The notes under the pieces are model-generated. The model saw only the letters and a list, made by a program, of their open reading frames with translations, ran no database searches and had not been told where the DNA came from. This document shows positions 55,361 through 63,754 of a stretch of 64,000 nucleotides of DNA, piece after piece; position 1 is the stretch's first letter, and each line of letters begins with the position of its first letter. The stretch lies in assembly GCA_046299415.1 (NCBI GenBank), contig JBKBII010000005.1:174234-238233 (forward strand), read 5' to 3'. The DNA is from JBKBII01 sp046299415 (GTDB lineage Bacteria > Pseudomonadota > Gammaproteobacteria > Ectothiorhodospirales > Ectothiorhodospiraceae). Made by a program: the position numbers and the translations under genes.

Positions 55361-57631
55361 ATGTTTCACATGGACAAGAGACGGCCAATCGCGCACGCAG
55401 CAAAAGACGACACAGGAAACTGGCGTGCCCCGCACGACTTGGCTGATCACCTGCGCTGCGTCGGCCAGCTTGCCGCTGACTTCGCCAAGGATTTTGGTGC
55501 GGATTGGGCACAACTCGCCGGACGCTGGCACGATCTCGGCAAATACCGCCCCCGATTTCAGCACTACATCCGGCAGGTCAGCGGTTTTGAAGCCGATGCG
55601 CATATCAAGGGTGAAACAGGGAAAGCGCCCCACTCGACCGCTGGTGCAATGCTCGCAACCGACCGTTTCGGCGTCGCTGGCCGCGTATTGGCGTATGTGA
55701 TCGCCGGGCATCACGCCGGGCTCGCCGACTGGTTTGGTGGGCTGGATGCGCGGCTCGCCTTACCGGCCAGCCGCGCCGAGCTCGACGAAGCGCTCGCCGA
55801 GAATCCGCCCGCCGAGCTACTCGATACAGGCGATTTCAAACCCGATCTGCGCGCCGTTCCCGGCGGCAAGGATGGTTTTGCGCTGTGGGTGAGGATGCTG
55901 TTTTCCGCTCTGGTCGATGCCGATTTTCTCGACACCGAGCGTTACATGGACGCCGAGAAATTCGCCGCGCGCAACACCTGGCCTGCGCTCGCCGAACTCG
56001 CGCCGCTGTTCGATGTCCACATGGCGCAGCTGGCTACCAACGCGGAGCCGACCCCGGTCAACTCGCTGCGCGCCGACATCCTCACCCAGTGCCGCGCCGC
56101 CGCCGCGCTCGCCCCCGGCCTGTTCTCGCTCACCGTGCCAACGGGCGGCGGCAAGACACTCTCCGGCATGGCGTTCGCGCTGGAGCACGCGCGCCGCCAC
56201 GGCAAGCGCCGCGTCATCCACGTCATCCCGTACACCAGCATCATCGAGCAGACCGCCGACATCTTCCGCAAGATTTTCGGCGACGCTGTGATCGAGCATC
56301 ACAGCAACGCCGAATCCGGGCCGGGCCAGGAAACCTCGGCCTCGCGGCTCGCCTGCGAAAACTGGGACGCGCCCATCGTCGTCACCACCAATGTCCAGTT
56401 TTTCGAATCTCTGTTCGCGTCCCGCACCTCACGCTGCCGCAAGCTGCACAACCTCGCGGACAGCGTCGTCATCCTCGACGAAGCGCAGTTGCTCCCGCCC
56501 GAATTCCTGCAACCCATACTCGATGTGCTCAACCTGCTGGCGCGGCATTACGGTGTGACCGTCGTGCTCTCCACCGCGACCCAGCCCGCGCTATCCACCC
56601 GCGACTATTTCGACGCGAAGCAGAACCTGCGTGGTCTCGACGACGTGCGCGAGATCGTCGCCGACCCCGACGCGCTGTATCGGCAACTCGACCGCGTCAA
56701 TGTGCGTCTGCCCGCCGACTGGCAAGCGCCGACCGACTGGCCGACGCTGACTGAAGAACTCGCCCGCCACGATTCCGTGCTCGCCATCGTCAACACCCGC
56801 CGCGATGCCCGCGCGCTGTGGGAGCAGATGCCCGAAGGCACGCTGCATCTGTCTGCGCTGATGTGCGGCGCGCACCGCTCGCGGCTGATTGAAGCCATCA
56901 AGCTGCGGTTGAAAGCGGGCATCCCGACGCGTGTCGTCAGCACGCAGCTCGTCGAAGCCGGGGTGGACGTGGATTTTCCCGTCGTCTACCGCGCGCTCGC
57001 CGGGCTTGATTCCCTCGCCCAGGCGGCGGGGCGTTGCAACCGCGAAGGGCGGCTGATTGGCAAGGGCGAAGTCGTCGTTTTCGTCGCGCCAAAACCAGCG
57101 CCGCCCGGCCTCCTGCGACAGGGCGAAAACGCCTGCCGCAGCGTGCTCCACGGCGTGACCGACGCGCCGCTCGCACGCGTCCGTTTCGCCGCGTATTTCG
57201 AGCGCCTGTACGCCGGCTGCGCGCTCGACCAGCACGCCATTTGTGACGCGCTATTCATGGCGCACGGCAAGCTGCCCGCCGACTCGCTCGCCGTCAGTTT
57301 CCGCACTGCCGCCGAGAAATTCCGCCTAATCGCCGACGAAGACAGCGTGCCCATCGTCGTGAAATATCGCGGCACGGATGGCAGCGATGACAGCATCGAA
57401 CAATGGCTCAACATCCTACGCAAGAAAGGCCCGCAACGCTGGCTCATGCGTAAGCTCCAGCGTTACACCGTCACCCTGCATCGCGCGCAGGCGATGACGC
57501 TGCTGAATCACTGCGACATCGAGGAAATCCTGCCGGGGCTGTTCGTGCAGGTGAGTGACTGGCTCTACCATCCCGAGCTTGGATTGAACCCCGAAGGCAC
57601 ACCGCTCAATCCGGCTGTTGCCATTGTTTGA
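55361..57631 (+). CDS. cas3: CRISPR-associated helicase/nuclease Cas3 (type I-C)
   Basis: From the ATG at 55361 the product is 756 residues; ATG 55370 is equally possible, while the frame from 55310 overlaps the palindrome. The N-terminal HD nuclease has AGRWHDLGKYRPRFQHYI (His-Asp at about 57-58), APHSTAGAML and VIAGHHAGLADW. The SF2 helicase has Walker A LTVPTGGGKTLSGMAFAL (about 257-274), motif II VVILDEAQLLPPEF (DEAQ rather than DEAH, as in many I-C Cas3), STATQPALS, and motif VI near AAGRCNREGR. Cas3 unwinds and degrades target DNA after Cascade recruitment. It is first in the cas operon, 10 nt before cas5c, and all catalytic motifs look intact. Confidence 0.96.
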   Translation: MFHMDKRRPIAHAAKDDTGNWRAPHDLADHLRCVGQLAADFAKDFGADWAQLAGRWHDLGKYRPRFQHYIRQVSGFEADAHIKGETGKAPHSTAGAMLATDRFGVAGRVLAYVIAGHHAGLADWFGGLDARLALPASRAELDEALAENPPAELLDTGDFKPDLRAVPGGKDGFALWVRMLFSALVDADFLDTERYMDAEKFAARNTWPALAELAPLFDVHMAQLATNAEPTPVNSLRADILTQCRAAAALAPGLFSLTVPTGGGKTLSGMAFALEHARRHGKRRVIHVIPYTSIIEQTADIFRKIFGDAVIEHHSNAESGPGQETSASRLACENWDAPIVVTTNVQFFESLFASRTSRCRKLHNLADSVVILDEAQLLPPEFLQPILDVLNLLARHYGVTVVLSTATQPALSTRDYFDAKQNLRGLDDVREIVADPDALYRQLDRVNVRLPADWQAPTDWPTLTEELARHDSVLAIVNTRRDARALWEQMPEGTLHLSALMCGAHRSRLIEAIKLRLKAGIPTRVVSTQLVEAGVDVDFPVVYRALAGLDSLAQAAGRCNREGRLIGKGEVVVFVAPKPAPPGLLRQGENACRSVLHGVTDAPLARVRFAAYFERLYAGCALDQHAICDALFMAHGKLPADSLAVSFRTAAEKFRLIADEDSVPIVVKYRGTDGSDDSIEQWLNILRKKGPQRWLMRKLQRYTVTLHRAQAMTLLNHCDIEEILPGLFVQVSDWLYHPELGLNPEGTPLNPAVAIV

Positions 57632-57641
57632 AGGGAGAAAC

Positions 57642-58307
57642 ATGAAGACATTCTGGTTGGAAATCTCCGGCGCCTACGCCTGCTTCACCCGCCCCGAAAT
57701 GAAAGTCGAGCGCGTGAGCTACGACGTGATGACCCCCTCCGCCGCGCGCGCGTGTTTCGAGGCGATCCTGTGGAAACCGGCGATCCGCTGGCAGGTGCGA
57801 CGGATCGAAGTGCTGCGCCCGATCCGCTGGATCAACCTGCGGCGCAACGAAGTCGCCAGCGTCGTCTCCACCCGCAACGTCGAAACCGCGATGCGTGCCG
57901 GTAAAGGCGATCTTGGGCTTTACATCGAACAAGACCGCCAGCAGCGCGCCGGGCTGTTCCTGCGCGACGTGGCGTATCGCGTCCATGCCAATCTGGAATT
58001 CCTCCCCGAGCGCGACCCGCAAGCCAACATCGCTAAATATTCGGAGATGTTCGAACGCCGCGCCCGCCGTGGCCAGTGCGTGAATCAGCCCTACCTGGGC
58101 TGCCGCGAATTCGCCGCCGCGTTCCGGCTGGTGGACGACCTTGCTGCCGAACCCCCGCCGCTCGCCGAAACGCGCGATCTCGGCTTCATGCTGCACGACC
58201 TGGATTTCTCCAATCCAGCCGACCCGCAGCCGCGCTTTTTCCGTGCCCGGCTCGAAAACGGCAGCGTCAGCGTACCGGCCTGGGACAGCGCGGAGGTGCG
58301 GGCATGA
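57642..58307 (+). CDS. cas5c: Cas5c (Cas5d), crRNA-processing Cascade subunit
   Basis: 221 residues from the ATG at 57642, with AAGGGAG 5-6 nt upstream. In type I-C, which lacks Cas6, Cas5 cleaves pre-crRNA and stays on the 5' handle. Visible are the start MKTFWLEISGAYACFTRPEM, KVERVSYDVMTPSAARACF (the Tyr and neighbouring residues belong to the usual active-site region), EAILWKPAIRWQVRRIEVL, and NIAKYSEMFERRARRGQC with QPYLGCREFAA. The stop overlaps the cas8c start as ATGA, so the two are translationally coupled. Confidence 0.96.
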   Translation: MKTFWLEISGAYACFTRPEMKVERVSYDVMTPSAARACFEAILWKPAIRWQVRRIEVLRPIRWINLRRNEVASVVSTRNVETAMRAGKGDLGLYIEQDRQQRAGLFLRDVAYRVHANLEFLPERDPQANIAKYSEMFERRARRGQCVNQPYLGCREFAAAFRLVDDLAAEPPPLAETRDLGFMLHDLDFSNPADPQPRFFRARLENGSVSVPAWDSAEVRA

Positions 58308-60079
58308 TTCTGCAAGCGCTCGACGCCTATTACCACCGCAAGCAGGCCGACCCCGACCCGGCCAAGCGTCTGCCTGCCTTCGGGCTGGAAGACAAGGAGA
58401 TTCCTTTCATTCTGGAAATCGACGCCGACGGCCGCCTGCTGAACATCGCCGACACCCGCAGCAACGAGGGCAAAAAGAAAATCGGCCAGCGTTTTCTGGT
58501 GCCGCAAGGCGTCAAAAAAACCTCAGGCATCGCGGCGAACCTCTTGTGGGACAACGCCGAATACGTGCTCGGCATCCCCGACGCCAAAAAACTCGAAAAA
58601 AGCCACGCTGACAACAAAGCGGCCGAGTATCTCGACCGCCTGCTGTCGATGCGGCAGAAATTCCGCGAGGTCATTACCTCGCTGCCCGATCCGGCGCTCG
58701 GCGACGCAGGCGTTCGCGCCGTGCTGGCGTTTCTCGACGGTCTTACCCCGGAAACGCTCACAGGCTTTGCCGCGCTGCCCGACATCGAAGCCGCCAATCC
58801 CATCGTGAGCTTTCGTCTGCACGGCGACATCGGGCTGGTCTGTCAGCGCCCTGCGGTCGTCGCGGCCACGGCCACACGCAGCGAAGAACAACCCGACGGC
58901 GTCTGCCTCGTCAGCGGCCAGCCCGCCGCCATCCAACGCCTGCACCCGGCGATCAAGGGCGTGTGGGGCGCGCAGACATCGGGCGCGAATATCGTGTCGT
59001 TCAACCTCGACGCCTTCAATTCTTACGGCAAAGCACAAGGAGCAAACGCACCGCTGGGCGCAGCCACCGTCTTTGCCTACACCACCGCGCTGAATCATTT
59101 GCTGGCGCGCGATTCGCGCCAGCGCATCCAGGTCGGCGATTCGTCCACCGTGTTTTGGGCGGAAGAGGCGCACGCGCTCGAAAACGCGCTGGTCGATCTG
59201 TTCGGCGACCCGCCCAAGGACGACCCGGACAGGAATGTGAACGCTGTGCAGGCGCTGTATTCCGCCGTCGCAGCGGGCCAATTCAGCGTCGGCAAGCACG
59301 ACACCCGCTTTCACGTGCTCGGCCTCGCGCCCAACGCCGCGCGGATTTCAATCCGCTTCTGGGAAACCGCCAGCGCTGCCGATCTGGCGCAACGCATCGC
59401 ACAGCATTTCGACGACACCGCCGTCGTACACGCCGATTACGAGCCCGAGCATCTGTCGCTGTCCCGCCTGTTGACCGGGTTGGCACTCCTCAACAAGGCC
59501 GACAACATCCCGCCCAACCTCGGCGGTGAAGTCATGCGAGCGATTCTCGAAGGCCGGCCCTATCCAGCGACGATGTTGAATATGGCAGTGAATCGTTGCC
59601 GCGCCGAGCAGAAGCCGACGTATGCGCGCGCCGCCGCCATCAAGGCCAGCCTCAACCGCTTCATCCGCTCACGGAACACCCACGAAAAGGAGTTTCTGCC
59701 CATGCTCGACCCCACCAACATCCACCCAGCTTACCGGCTGGGGCGATTGTTCGCCACGCTGGAAAAAATTCAGGAAGAGGCCAGCCCCGGCCTGAACGCG
59801 ACGATTCGCAACCGCTATTACGGCGCGGCGTCGAGCACGCCGGTGACGGTGTTCACGACCCTTTTGCGACTAAAGAACCACCATATCGGCAAGCTCTCGC
59901 CCGGTCGCGCGACGCAAATGGAAAAGCTGATCGGCGAGATTCTCGGCGAAGTCGTCGATTTCCCGCGAATGCTGCCCCTACAAGATCAAGGCCGGTTTGC
60001 GCTGGGCTACTACCACCAGCGCCAAGCTTTTTTCACCAAATCCGAAGCCCCTCAAAAAACCGAAGGAGAATCTGCATGA
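58304..60079 (+). CDS. cas8c: Cas8c, large subunit of type I-C Cascade
   Basis: 592 residues from the ATG at 58304; the open frame extends to 58076 but there it only shadows cas5c. The start MILQALDAYYHRKQADPD is the usual I-C large-subunit opening, followed by LPAFGLEDKEIPFILEID, NLLWDNAEYVLGI, VSGQPAAIQRLHPAIKGVWG, LVSFNLDAF-like IVSFNLDAFNSYGKAQG and DSSTVFWAE. Cas8c recognises the PAM and opens the target. The last ~125 codons can also be translated separately as Cas11c. It overlaps cas5c and cas7c by 4 nt each (ATGA). Confidence 0.95.
   Translation: MILQALDAYYHRKQADPDPAKRLPAFGLEDKEIPFILEIDADGRLLNIADTRSNEGKKKIGQRFLVPQGVKKTSGIAANLLWDNAEYVLGIPDAKKLEKSHADNKAAEYLDRLLSMRQKFREVITSLPDPALGDAGVRAVLAFLDGLTPETLTGFAALPDIEAANPIVSFRLHGDIGLVCQRPAVVAATATRSEEQPDGVCLVSGQPAAIQRLHPAIKGVWGAQTSGANIVSFNLDAFNSYGKAQGANAPLGAATVFAYTTALNHLLARDSRQRIQVGDSSTVFWAEEAHALENALVDLFGDPPKDDPDRNVNAVQALYSAVAAGQFSVGKHDTRFHVLGLAPNAARISIRFWETASAADLAQRIAQHFDDTAVVHADYEPEHLSLSRLLTGLALLNKADNIPPNLGGEVMRAILEGRPYPATMLNMAVNRCRAEQKPTYARAAAIKASLNRFIRSRNTHEKEFLPMLDPTNIHPAYRLGRLFATLEKIQEEASPGLNATIRNRYYGAASSTPVTVFTTLLRLKNHHIGKLSPGRATQMEKLIGEILGEVVDFPRMLPLQDQGRFALGYYHQRQAFFTKSEAPQKTEGESA
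59702..60079 (+). CDS. cas11c: Probable Cas11c small subunit from an internal cas8c start
   Basis: An in-frame ATG (cas8c codon 467) is preceded by AAAAGGAG (AAGGAG at 59687-59692) with 9 nt spacing, an excellent Shine-Dalgarno inside a coding region. The product would be 125 residues beginning MLDPTNIHPAYRLGRLFATL and mainly helical. In other type I-C systems (Desulfovibrio vulgaris) the Cas11c small subunit of about this size is made from an internal cas8c start and is needed for Cascade assembly. The assignment here is by position and size. Confidence 0.66.
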   Translation: MLDPTNIHPAYRLGRLFATLEKIQEEASPGLNATIRNRYYGAASSTPVTVFTTLLRLKNHHIGKLSPGRATQMEKLIGEILGEVVDFPRMLPLQDQGRFALGYYHQRQAFFTKSEAPQKTEGESA

Positions 60080-61029
60080 GTTTGTCCAACCGCTATGATT
60101 TCGTGCTGCTGTTTGATGTAAAGGATGGCAATCCGAATGGCGACCCGGACGCGGGCAACCTGCCGCGTCTGGATGCGGAAACCGGACACGGGCTGGTCAC
60201 CGACGTGTCGCTCAAACGCAAAGTACGCAATTTCGTCACCATGACCCTGGCGCAGGATGCACGCGACCCGCAGCCGAGTGAGAAACGCTTTGAGATTTAC
60301 GTGCGCGAAAAGGCCATCCTCAACCAGCAACATCAGCGCGCCTATTCCGCACTCAATTTGGACGCGGAGCCCGCCGAATCCGACACTGCTGAAGACACCG
60401 CGAAAGCGGGCAAGGCCACCAAGCCCGCGAAGGCCAAAAAACGCAAAGGCGGCGGCGACGAGGTGAGCAAGGCACGCGACTGGATGTGCCAAAACTTCTT
60501 CGACGTGCGCACTTTCGGCGCGGTGATGTCCACCGGCATCAACTGCGGCCAGGTGCGCGGCCCCGTTCAGCTCACCTTCGCGCGCTCGGTCGACCCGGTC
60601 ATCGCGCAGGAACATTCGATCACCCGCATGGCGGTGGCGACCGAAGCCGAAGCCGAAAAGCAGGGCGGCGACAACCGCACCATGGGGCGCAAACACACCG
60701 TGTCGTATGGCCTGTATGTCGCGCATGGCTTCGTGTCCAGCTTCCTCGCCAAGCAGACCGGTTTCTCGGAAGACGACCTCGAACTGCTGTGGCAGGCGCT
60801 CGGCCAGATGTTCGAGCACGACCGCTCGGCCGCGCGTGGCGAGATGGCCACGCGTGGACTGTACGTGTTCAAGCACGACTCGGAACTCGGCAACGCCCCG
60901 GCGCACGCGCTATTCGAGCGGATTCAGGTCAGCAAAAACACCAACGTTCCGCGCAGTTTCAAGGATTACGACGTGATGGTGAACGAGGCCGACATGCCGA
61001 CTGGTGTGGAGCTGCTGCGCAAGGTATAA
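60076..61029 (+). CDS. cas7c: Cas7c (Csd2), backbone subunit of type I-C Cascade
   Basis: 317 residues from the ATG at 60076 with GAAGGAG upstream; the frame open from 59596 is a shadow of cas8c. The start SNRYDFVLLFDVKDGNPNGDP is the classic Csd2/Csh2 motif, followed by LVTDVSLKRKVRNFV, FDVRTFGAVMSTG, GQVRGPVQLTFARSVDP (the RAMP Gly-rich region) and RGLYVFKHDSELGNAP. A Lys/Ala-rich linker (about 100-128) is variable in the family. Cas7 multimerises along the crRNA spacer. It is followed by an antisense toxin-antitoxin module before cas4. Confidence 0.96.
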   Translation: MSLSNRYDFVLLFDVKDGNPNGDPDAGNLPRLDAETGHGLVTDVSLKRKVRNFVTMTLAQDARDPQPSEKRFEIYVREKAILNQQHQRAYSALNLDAEPAESDTAEDTAKAGKATKPAKAKKRKGGGDEVSKARDWMCQNFFDVRTFGAVMSTGINCGQVRGPVQLTFARSVDPVIAQEHSITRMAVATEAEAEKQGGDNRTMGRKHTVSYGLYVAHGFVSSFLAKQTGFSEDDLELLWQALGQMFEHDRSAARGEMATRGLYVFKHDSELGNAPAHALFERIQVSKNTNVPRSFKDYDVMVNEADMPTGVELLRKV

Positions 61030-61033
61030 GCCT

Positions 61034-61327
61034 CTACCGCCGCCCTGCCCAATACCCCGGGCGGCGACTCTGGTGCACAACCGTCAGCACCCGTAGCGCG
61101 TTGCCTTCGACCCGGTAAATCACTGCATAGGGGAAGCGATGAACTTGCAGGCGACATGTGTTTTTGACGGCAGGCGAGGCCAGTGCAGGATGCTCAACAG
61201 CCAGTCGCAAACTGCACTGAATTTCATGTCTGAAATCACTGGCCCAAAACGCGCCGGCTTCGTTGGCGTATCAGCGCGTCGCTTCCAGCAGTTTGGCTTG
61301 GGCAAGTGGGTTGAAGCTTACGCGCAC
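61034..61327 (-). pseudogene. ParE/RelE-type toxin with an in-frame TGA
   Basis: Reading the reverse strand from the GTG at 61327 gives 97 codons with one stop: VRVSFNPLAQAKLLEATR, then TGA at 61273-61271, then YANEAGAFWASDFRHEI and on through VKNTCRLQVHRFPYAVIYRV to VVHQSRRPGYWAGRR and TAG. Both halves fit the RelE/ParE toxin fold in order (helix pair, RRFPY-IYRV strand, H-RRPGYW end). The residue at the TGA site is often Trp or Tyr in the family, so a single TGG to TGA change would explain it. The start overlaps the antitoxin stop by 10 nt. The toxin is probably inactive, unless the stop is suppressed or is a sequencing error. Confidence 0.8.
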
Positions 61328-61578
61328 TTCTTGCGCGCCGTTTCGATGATTTTGTCTATTTTCTCGAATACCTCTTCGGTTGGAATCCATTCGGTACGAC
61401 CGGCTTCCATATCCGCCACGCGCCGGGCAATTTCCTCATCCCAGACTCGGGCAACGACTTCTGGTGTGTCTTCGGGCTCACCTTCCAGGCTAACGATCAG
61501 GCGGTCGATCAACGCGACACGTTCTTGCCGTGAAAGCTGCAAGGCCTGCTCTTCAAGTTCTTTAAGAATCGCTGTCAT
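61318..61578 (-). CDS. Addiction-module antitoxin (Unstab_antitox / TIGR02574 type)
   Basis: 86 residues from the ATG at 61578; the longer open frame runs into cas4 and is not needed. The pattern ILKELEEQALQLSRQERVAL, IDRLIVSLEGEPEDTPEVV, VWDEEIARRVADMEAG and TEWIPTEEVFEKI is that of the short helical antitoxins paired with ParE/RelE toxins. It is intact although its toxin is broken. Its start is only 11 bp from the divergent cas4 start, so its promoter must lie within the 5' part of cas4. It is antisense to the cas operon. A role other than neutralising a toxin, for example in regulation, is speculative. Confidence 0.86.
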   Translation of the reverse strand: MTAILKELEEQALQLSRQERVALIDRLIVSLEGEPEDTPEVVARVWDEEIARRVADMEAGRTEWIPTEEVFEKIDKIIETARKKCA

Positions 61579-61589
61579 GCCTGGCTCTA

Positions 61590-62246
61590 GTGGATTTGCT
61601 TGCCGAAAATAGTAGCACCGACATTTTGAGCGAGACATATCCGATCCCCCTCTCTGCGCTCCAGCACTGGGCCTACTGCCCACGCCAGTGTGGGCTGATC
61701 CATCTGGAGCAGACGTTCGCCGACAACATCCACACAGCGCGCGGGCAGGCGGTGCATCACCTGGTCGATACACCGGGCTACGAGATCAAGTCCGGCGTGC
61801 GTGTCGAGCGCGCCCTGCCATTGTGGAGCGACCGCCTAGGCCTGATCGGCAAGGCCGATCTCGTCGAATTTCACCCTGACGGCCGCATCTATCCGGTTGA
61901 ATTCAAACACGGCGCCAAGCGAAAAAAACAGTATGACGATATCCAGCTCGCTGCCCAGGCCATGTGCCTGGAAGACATGCTCCGCCGTTCAATCACGCAT
62001 GGCGCAATCTTCCACGCCAGCAGTCACCGCCGTCGTGAAGTGGGAATCACCCCCGCACTGCGCGATCTGGTCATCGAGACGGCAGCCGCCATCAGCGCCA
62101 TGCTCGCATCCGGCAAACTACCGCCGCCAGTCAACGATGTCCGCTGCAAAGAATGCTCGCTAAGGGAGATTTGCCAACCCCAGGCTATTGCAGATCGCGA
62201 CCAGCAGCGACGGCTTCATCAACGCTTGTTCAAACCAGAGGATTGA
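61590..62246 (+). CDS. cas4: Cas4 nuclease (PD-D/EXK, Fe-S)
   Basis: 218 residues from the GTG at 61590; the family-like part starts about 12 codons later (YPIPLSALQHWAYC), so an internal TTG start is possible. Four Cys for a 4Fe-4S cluster are visible: CPRQC near residue 30 and CKECSLREIC near 190. The RecB-type nuclease motifs are RGQAVHHLVD, LIGKADLVEFH (Asp) and IYPVEFKHGAKRKKQYDDIQLAAQAM (Glu-x-Lys and the QxxxY-like segment; shown here only in outline by PVEFKHG and DIQLAAQAM). Cas4 trims and orients prespacers by PAM during adaptation with Cas1-Cas2. It is coupled to cas1 by a 1-nt gap. Confidence 0.93.
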   Translation: MDLLAENSSTDILSETYPIPLSALQHWAYCPRQCGLIHLEQTFADNIHTARGQAVHHLVDTPGYEIKSGVRVERALPLWSDRLGLIGKADLVEFHPDGRIYPVEFKHGAKRKKQYDDIQLAAQAMCLEDMLRRSITHGAIFHASSHRRREVGITPALRDLVIETAAAISAMLASGKLPPPVNDVRCKECSLREICQPQAIADRDQQRRLHQRLFKPED

Positions 62247-62247
62247 A

Positions 62248-63282
62248 TTGCATATCCTGCAGAACACCCTTTATGTGATGACACCGCAGGCATACGCCCA
62301 CCTGGATAACGCCACGGTACGCATCGATGTGGAACGGGAAAAGAAATTGCAGGTGCCGCTGCACCACATCAGCGGGCTGGTCTGCTTTGGCAATGTGATG
62401 GTCTCGCCCGCGCTCATGCACCGCCTGGCGGATGAGGGCAAATCGCTTGTGCTGCTGGATGAGCACGGGCGTTTCAAGGCGCGGCTCGAAGGACCGGTCT
62501 CCGGCAACATCCTGCTGCGGCAGGCGCAGCACCGCGCAGCGAATAACCGGGACACAACACTCGGGATAGCTCGCGCCATCGTTGCCGGCAAACTCAAGAA
62601 CAGCCGCAGCATCATCCAGCGAGGAGCGCGCGAAGCGGACGACGATAGCGACGTGATCAGGCTCAGCCGCACGGCAGACAATCTGGCGGCTGCCTTACGT
62701 GCGGCCGAGTCGGCCAACACGCTAGACGAATTGCGCGGCGTGGAAGGTGAAGCAGCGCGAGGATATTTCGAAGCACTGAACCTGATCGTCAAACCTGCCT
62801 TTCGCGCCATTTTTCAGCTTGATGGGCGCACGCGCAGGCCGCCGCTGGATCGCTTCAACGCGCTGATCTCGTTTTTGTACGCCATGCTCATGAACGATTG
62901 CCGCTCCGCCTGCGAAGCCGTCGGCCTCGATCCCCAGTTGGGGTTTCTACATGCCGTACGCCCGGGTCGAGCAGCGCTCGCGCTGGACTTGCAGGAAGAA
63001 TTCCGTGCCGTGTTCTGTGACCGGCTAGCGCTCACGCTCATCAATCGGTATCAGATCAACGAAAGGGATTTCGACTTGCGAGAAGGCGGCGCAGTGATGC
63101 TCAACGACAAAGGCCGTCGCGCCGTCGTTACCGCCTGGCAAAAACGCAAACAGGAAGAAATCACCCACCCGCTAACACAAACCAAGCTGCCGCTCGCCCT
63201 ATTGCCTCTCGTTCAGGCGCGCTTCATCGCCCGCACCCTGCGCGGCGAAATGGAAAGCTACCTTCCCTATCTGACCAAATAA
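62248..63282 (+). CDS. cas1: Cas1 integrase (type I-C)
   Basis: I choose the TTG at 62248, one nt after the cas4 stop, giving 344 residues and the subtype-typical start LHILQNTLYVMTPQAYAHLD; the frame open from 62188 overlaps cas4. Metal-binding residues are in GVEGEAARGYF (Glu), LGFLHAVRPGR (His) and ALALDLQEEFR (Asp). Cas1 with Cas2 integrates new spacers at the leader end of the array. It is followed by cas2 after 3 nt. No lesion is visible, so adaptation is predicted to be functional. Confidence 0.95.
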   Translation: MHILQNTLYVMTPQAYAHLDNATVRIDVEREKKLQVPLHHISGLVCFGNVMVSPALMHRLADEGKSLVLLDEHGRFKARLEGPVSGNILLRQAQHRAANNRDTTLGIARAIVAGKLKNSRSIIQRGAREADDDSDVIRLSRTADNLAAALRAAESANTLDELRGVEGEAARGYFEALNLIVKPAFRAIFQLDGRTRRPPLDRFNALISFLYAMLMNDCRSACEAVGLDPQLGFLHAVRPGRAALALDLQEEFRAVFCDRLALTLINRYQINERDFDLREGGAVMLNDKGRRAVVTAWQKRKQEEITHPLTQTKLPLALLPLVQARFIARTLRGEMESYLPYLTK

Positions 63283-63285
63283 GCC

Positions 63286-63576
63286 ATGCTCATCATCGTC
63301 ACCTACGACGTCTCCACCGACACTGCAGCCGGTCGCAAACGCCTACGCCGCGTTGCCAAAGCCTGCGAACGCATGGGGCAACGTGTGCAGAAATCCGTTT
63401 TCGAATGCACTCTCAACGACATGCAGTTCGAGCAACTTGAACGCGAATTGCTCGCAGAAATTGATGTAAGTCAGGACAACCTGCGCTTCTATCGCATCAC
63501 TGAGCCTGTCGGGCTGCGCGTCAAGCAATATGGCTGTTTCAGGTCAATCGACTTTGAAGGCCCGCTGATTGCTTGA
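63286..63576 (+). CDS. cas2: Cas2
   Basis: The 96-residue product begins MLIIVTYDVSTDTAAGRKRL, with the conserved YDVS strand and Asp8, followed by RRVAKACERMGQRVQKSVFEC and the C-terminal strand GLRVKQYGCF. Cas2 dimers bridge two Cas1 dimers in the spacer-integration complex. It ends about 178 bp before the first repeat, leaving room for the leader. Confidence 0.97.
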   Translation: MLIIVTYDVSTDTAAGRKRLRRVAKACERMGQRVQKSVFECTLNDMQFEQLERELLAEIDVSQDNLRFYRITEPVGLRVKQYGCFRSIDFEGPLIA

Positions 63577-63754
63577 TCCGCGAAACCCAATCAACGGCTG
63601 GTCACTAGACCCTTCGCGCCCGCTACAAAGTATTGATTCGTAAAGACATGAGACATTCATTCAGAGCCACAGCACGCGATAGCTTTGCTTTTCCCCGAGG
63701 GTTCGCGCAAGCTGTGCTGGTTCTACCAAGCAATCAAACGGTTGCGATGGCGGA
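63577..63754 (+). promoter_or_regulatory. CRISPR leader
   Basis: 178 bp between cas2 and the first repeat. It has locally AT-rich parts (AAAGTATTGATTCGTAAAG near 63627-63645) suited to a promoter for the array, followed by GC-richer sequence up to the repeat. The leader side is identified by its position next to cas2 and by the ATTGAAAC repeat end facing away from it. Confidence 0.75.

Noticed and set aside
55885..56754. A 289-codon forward frame within cas3
   Set aside because: Different frame of cas3 with Arg-rich low-information translation; cas3 helicase motifs are in the other frame.
60052..60906. A 284-codon reverse frame opposite cas7
   Set aside because: Shadow of cas7c; no family resemblance, and the forward frame has the Csd2 motifs.
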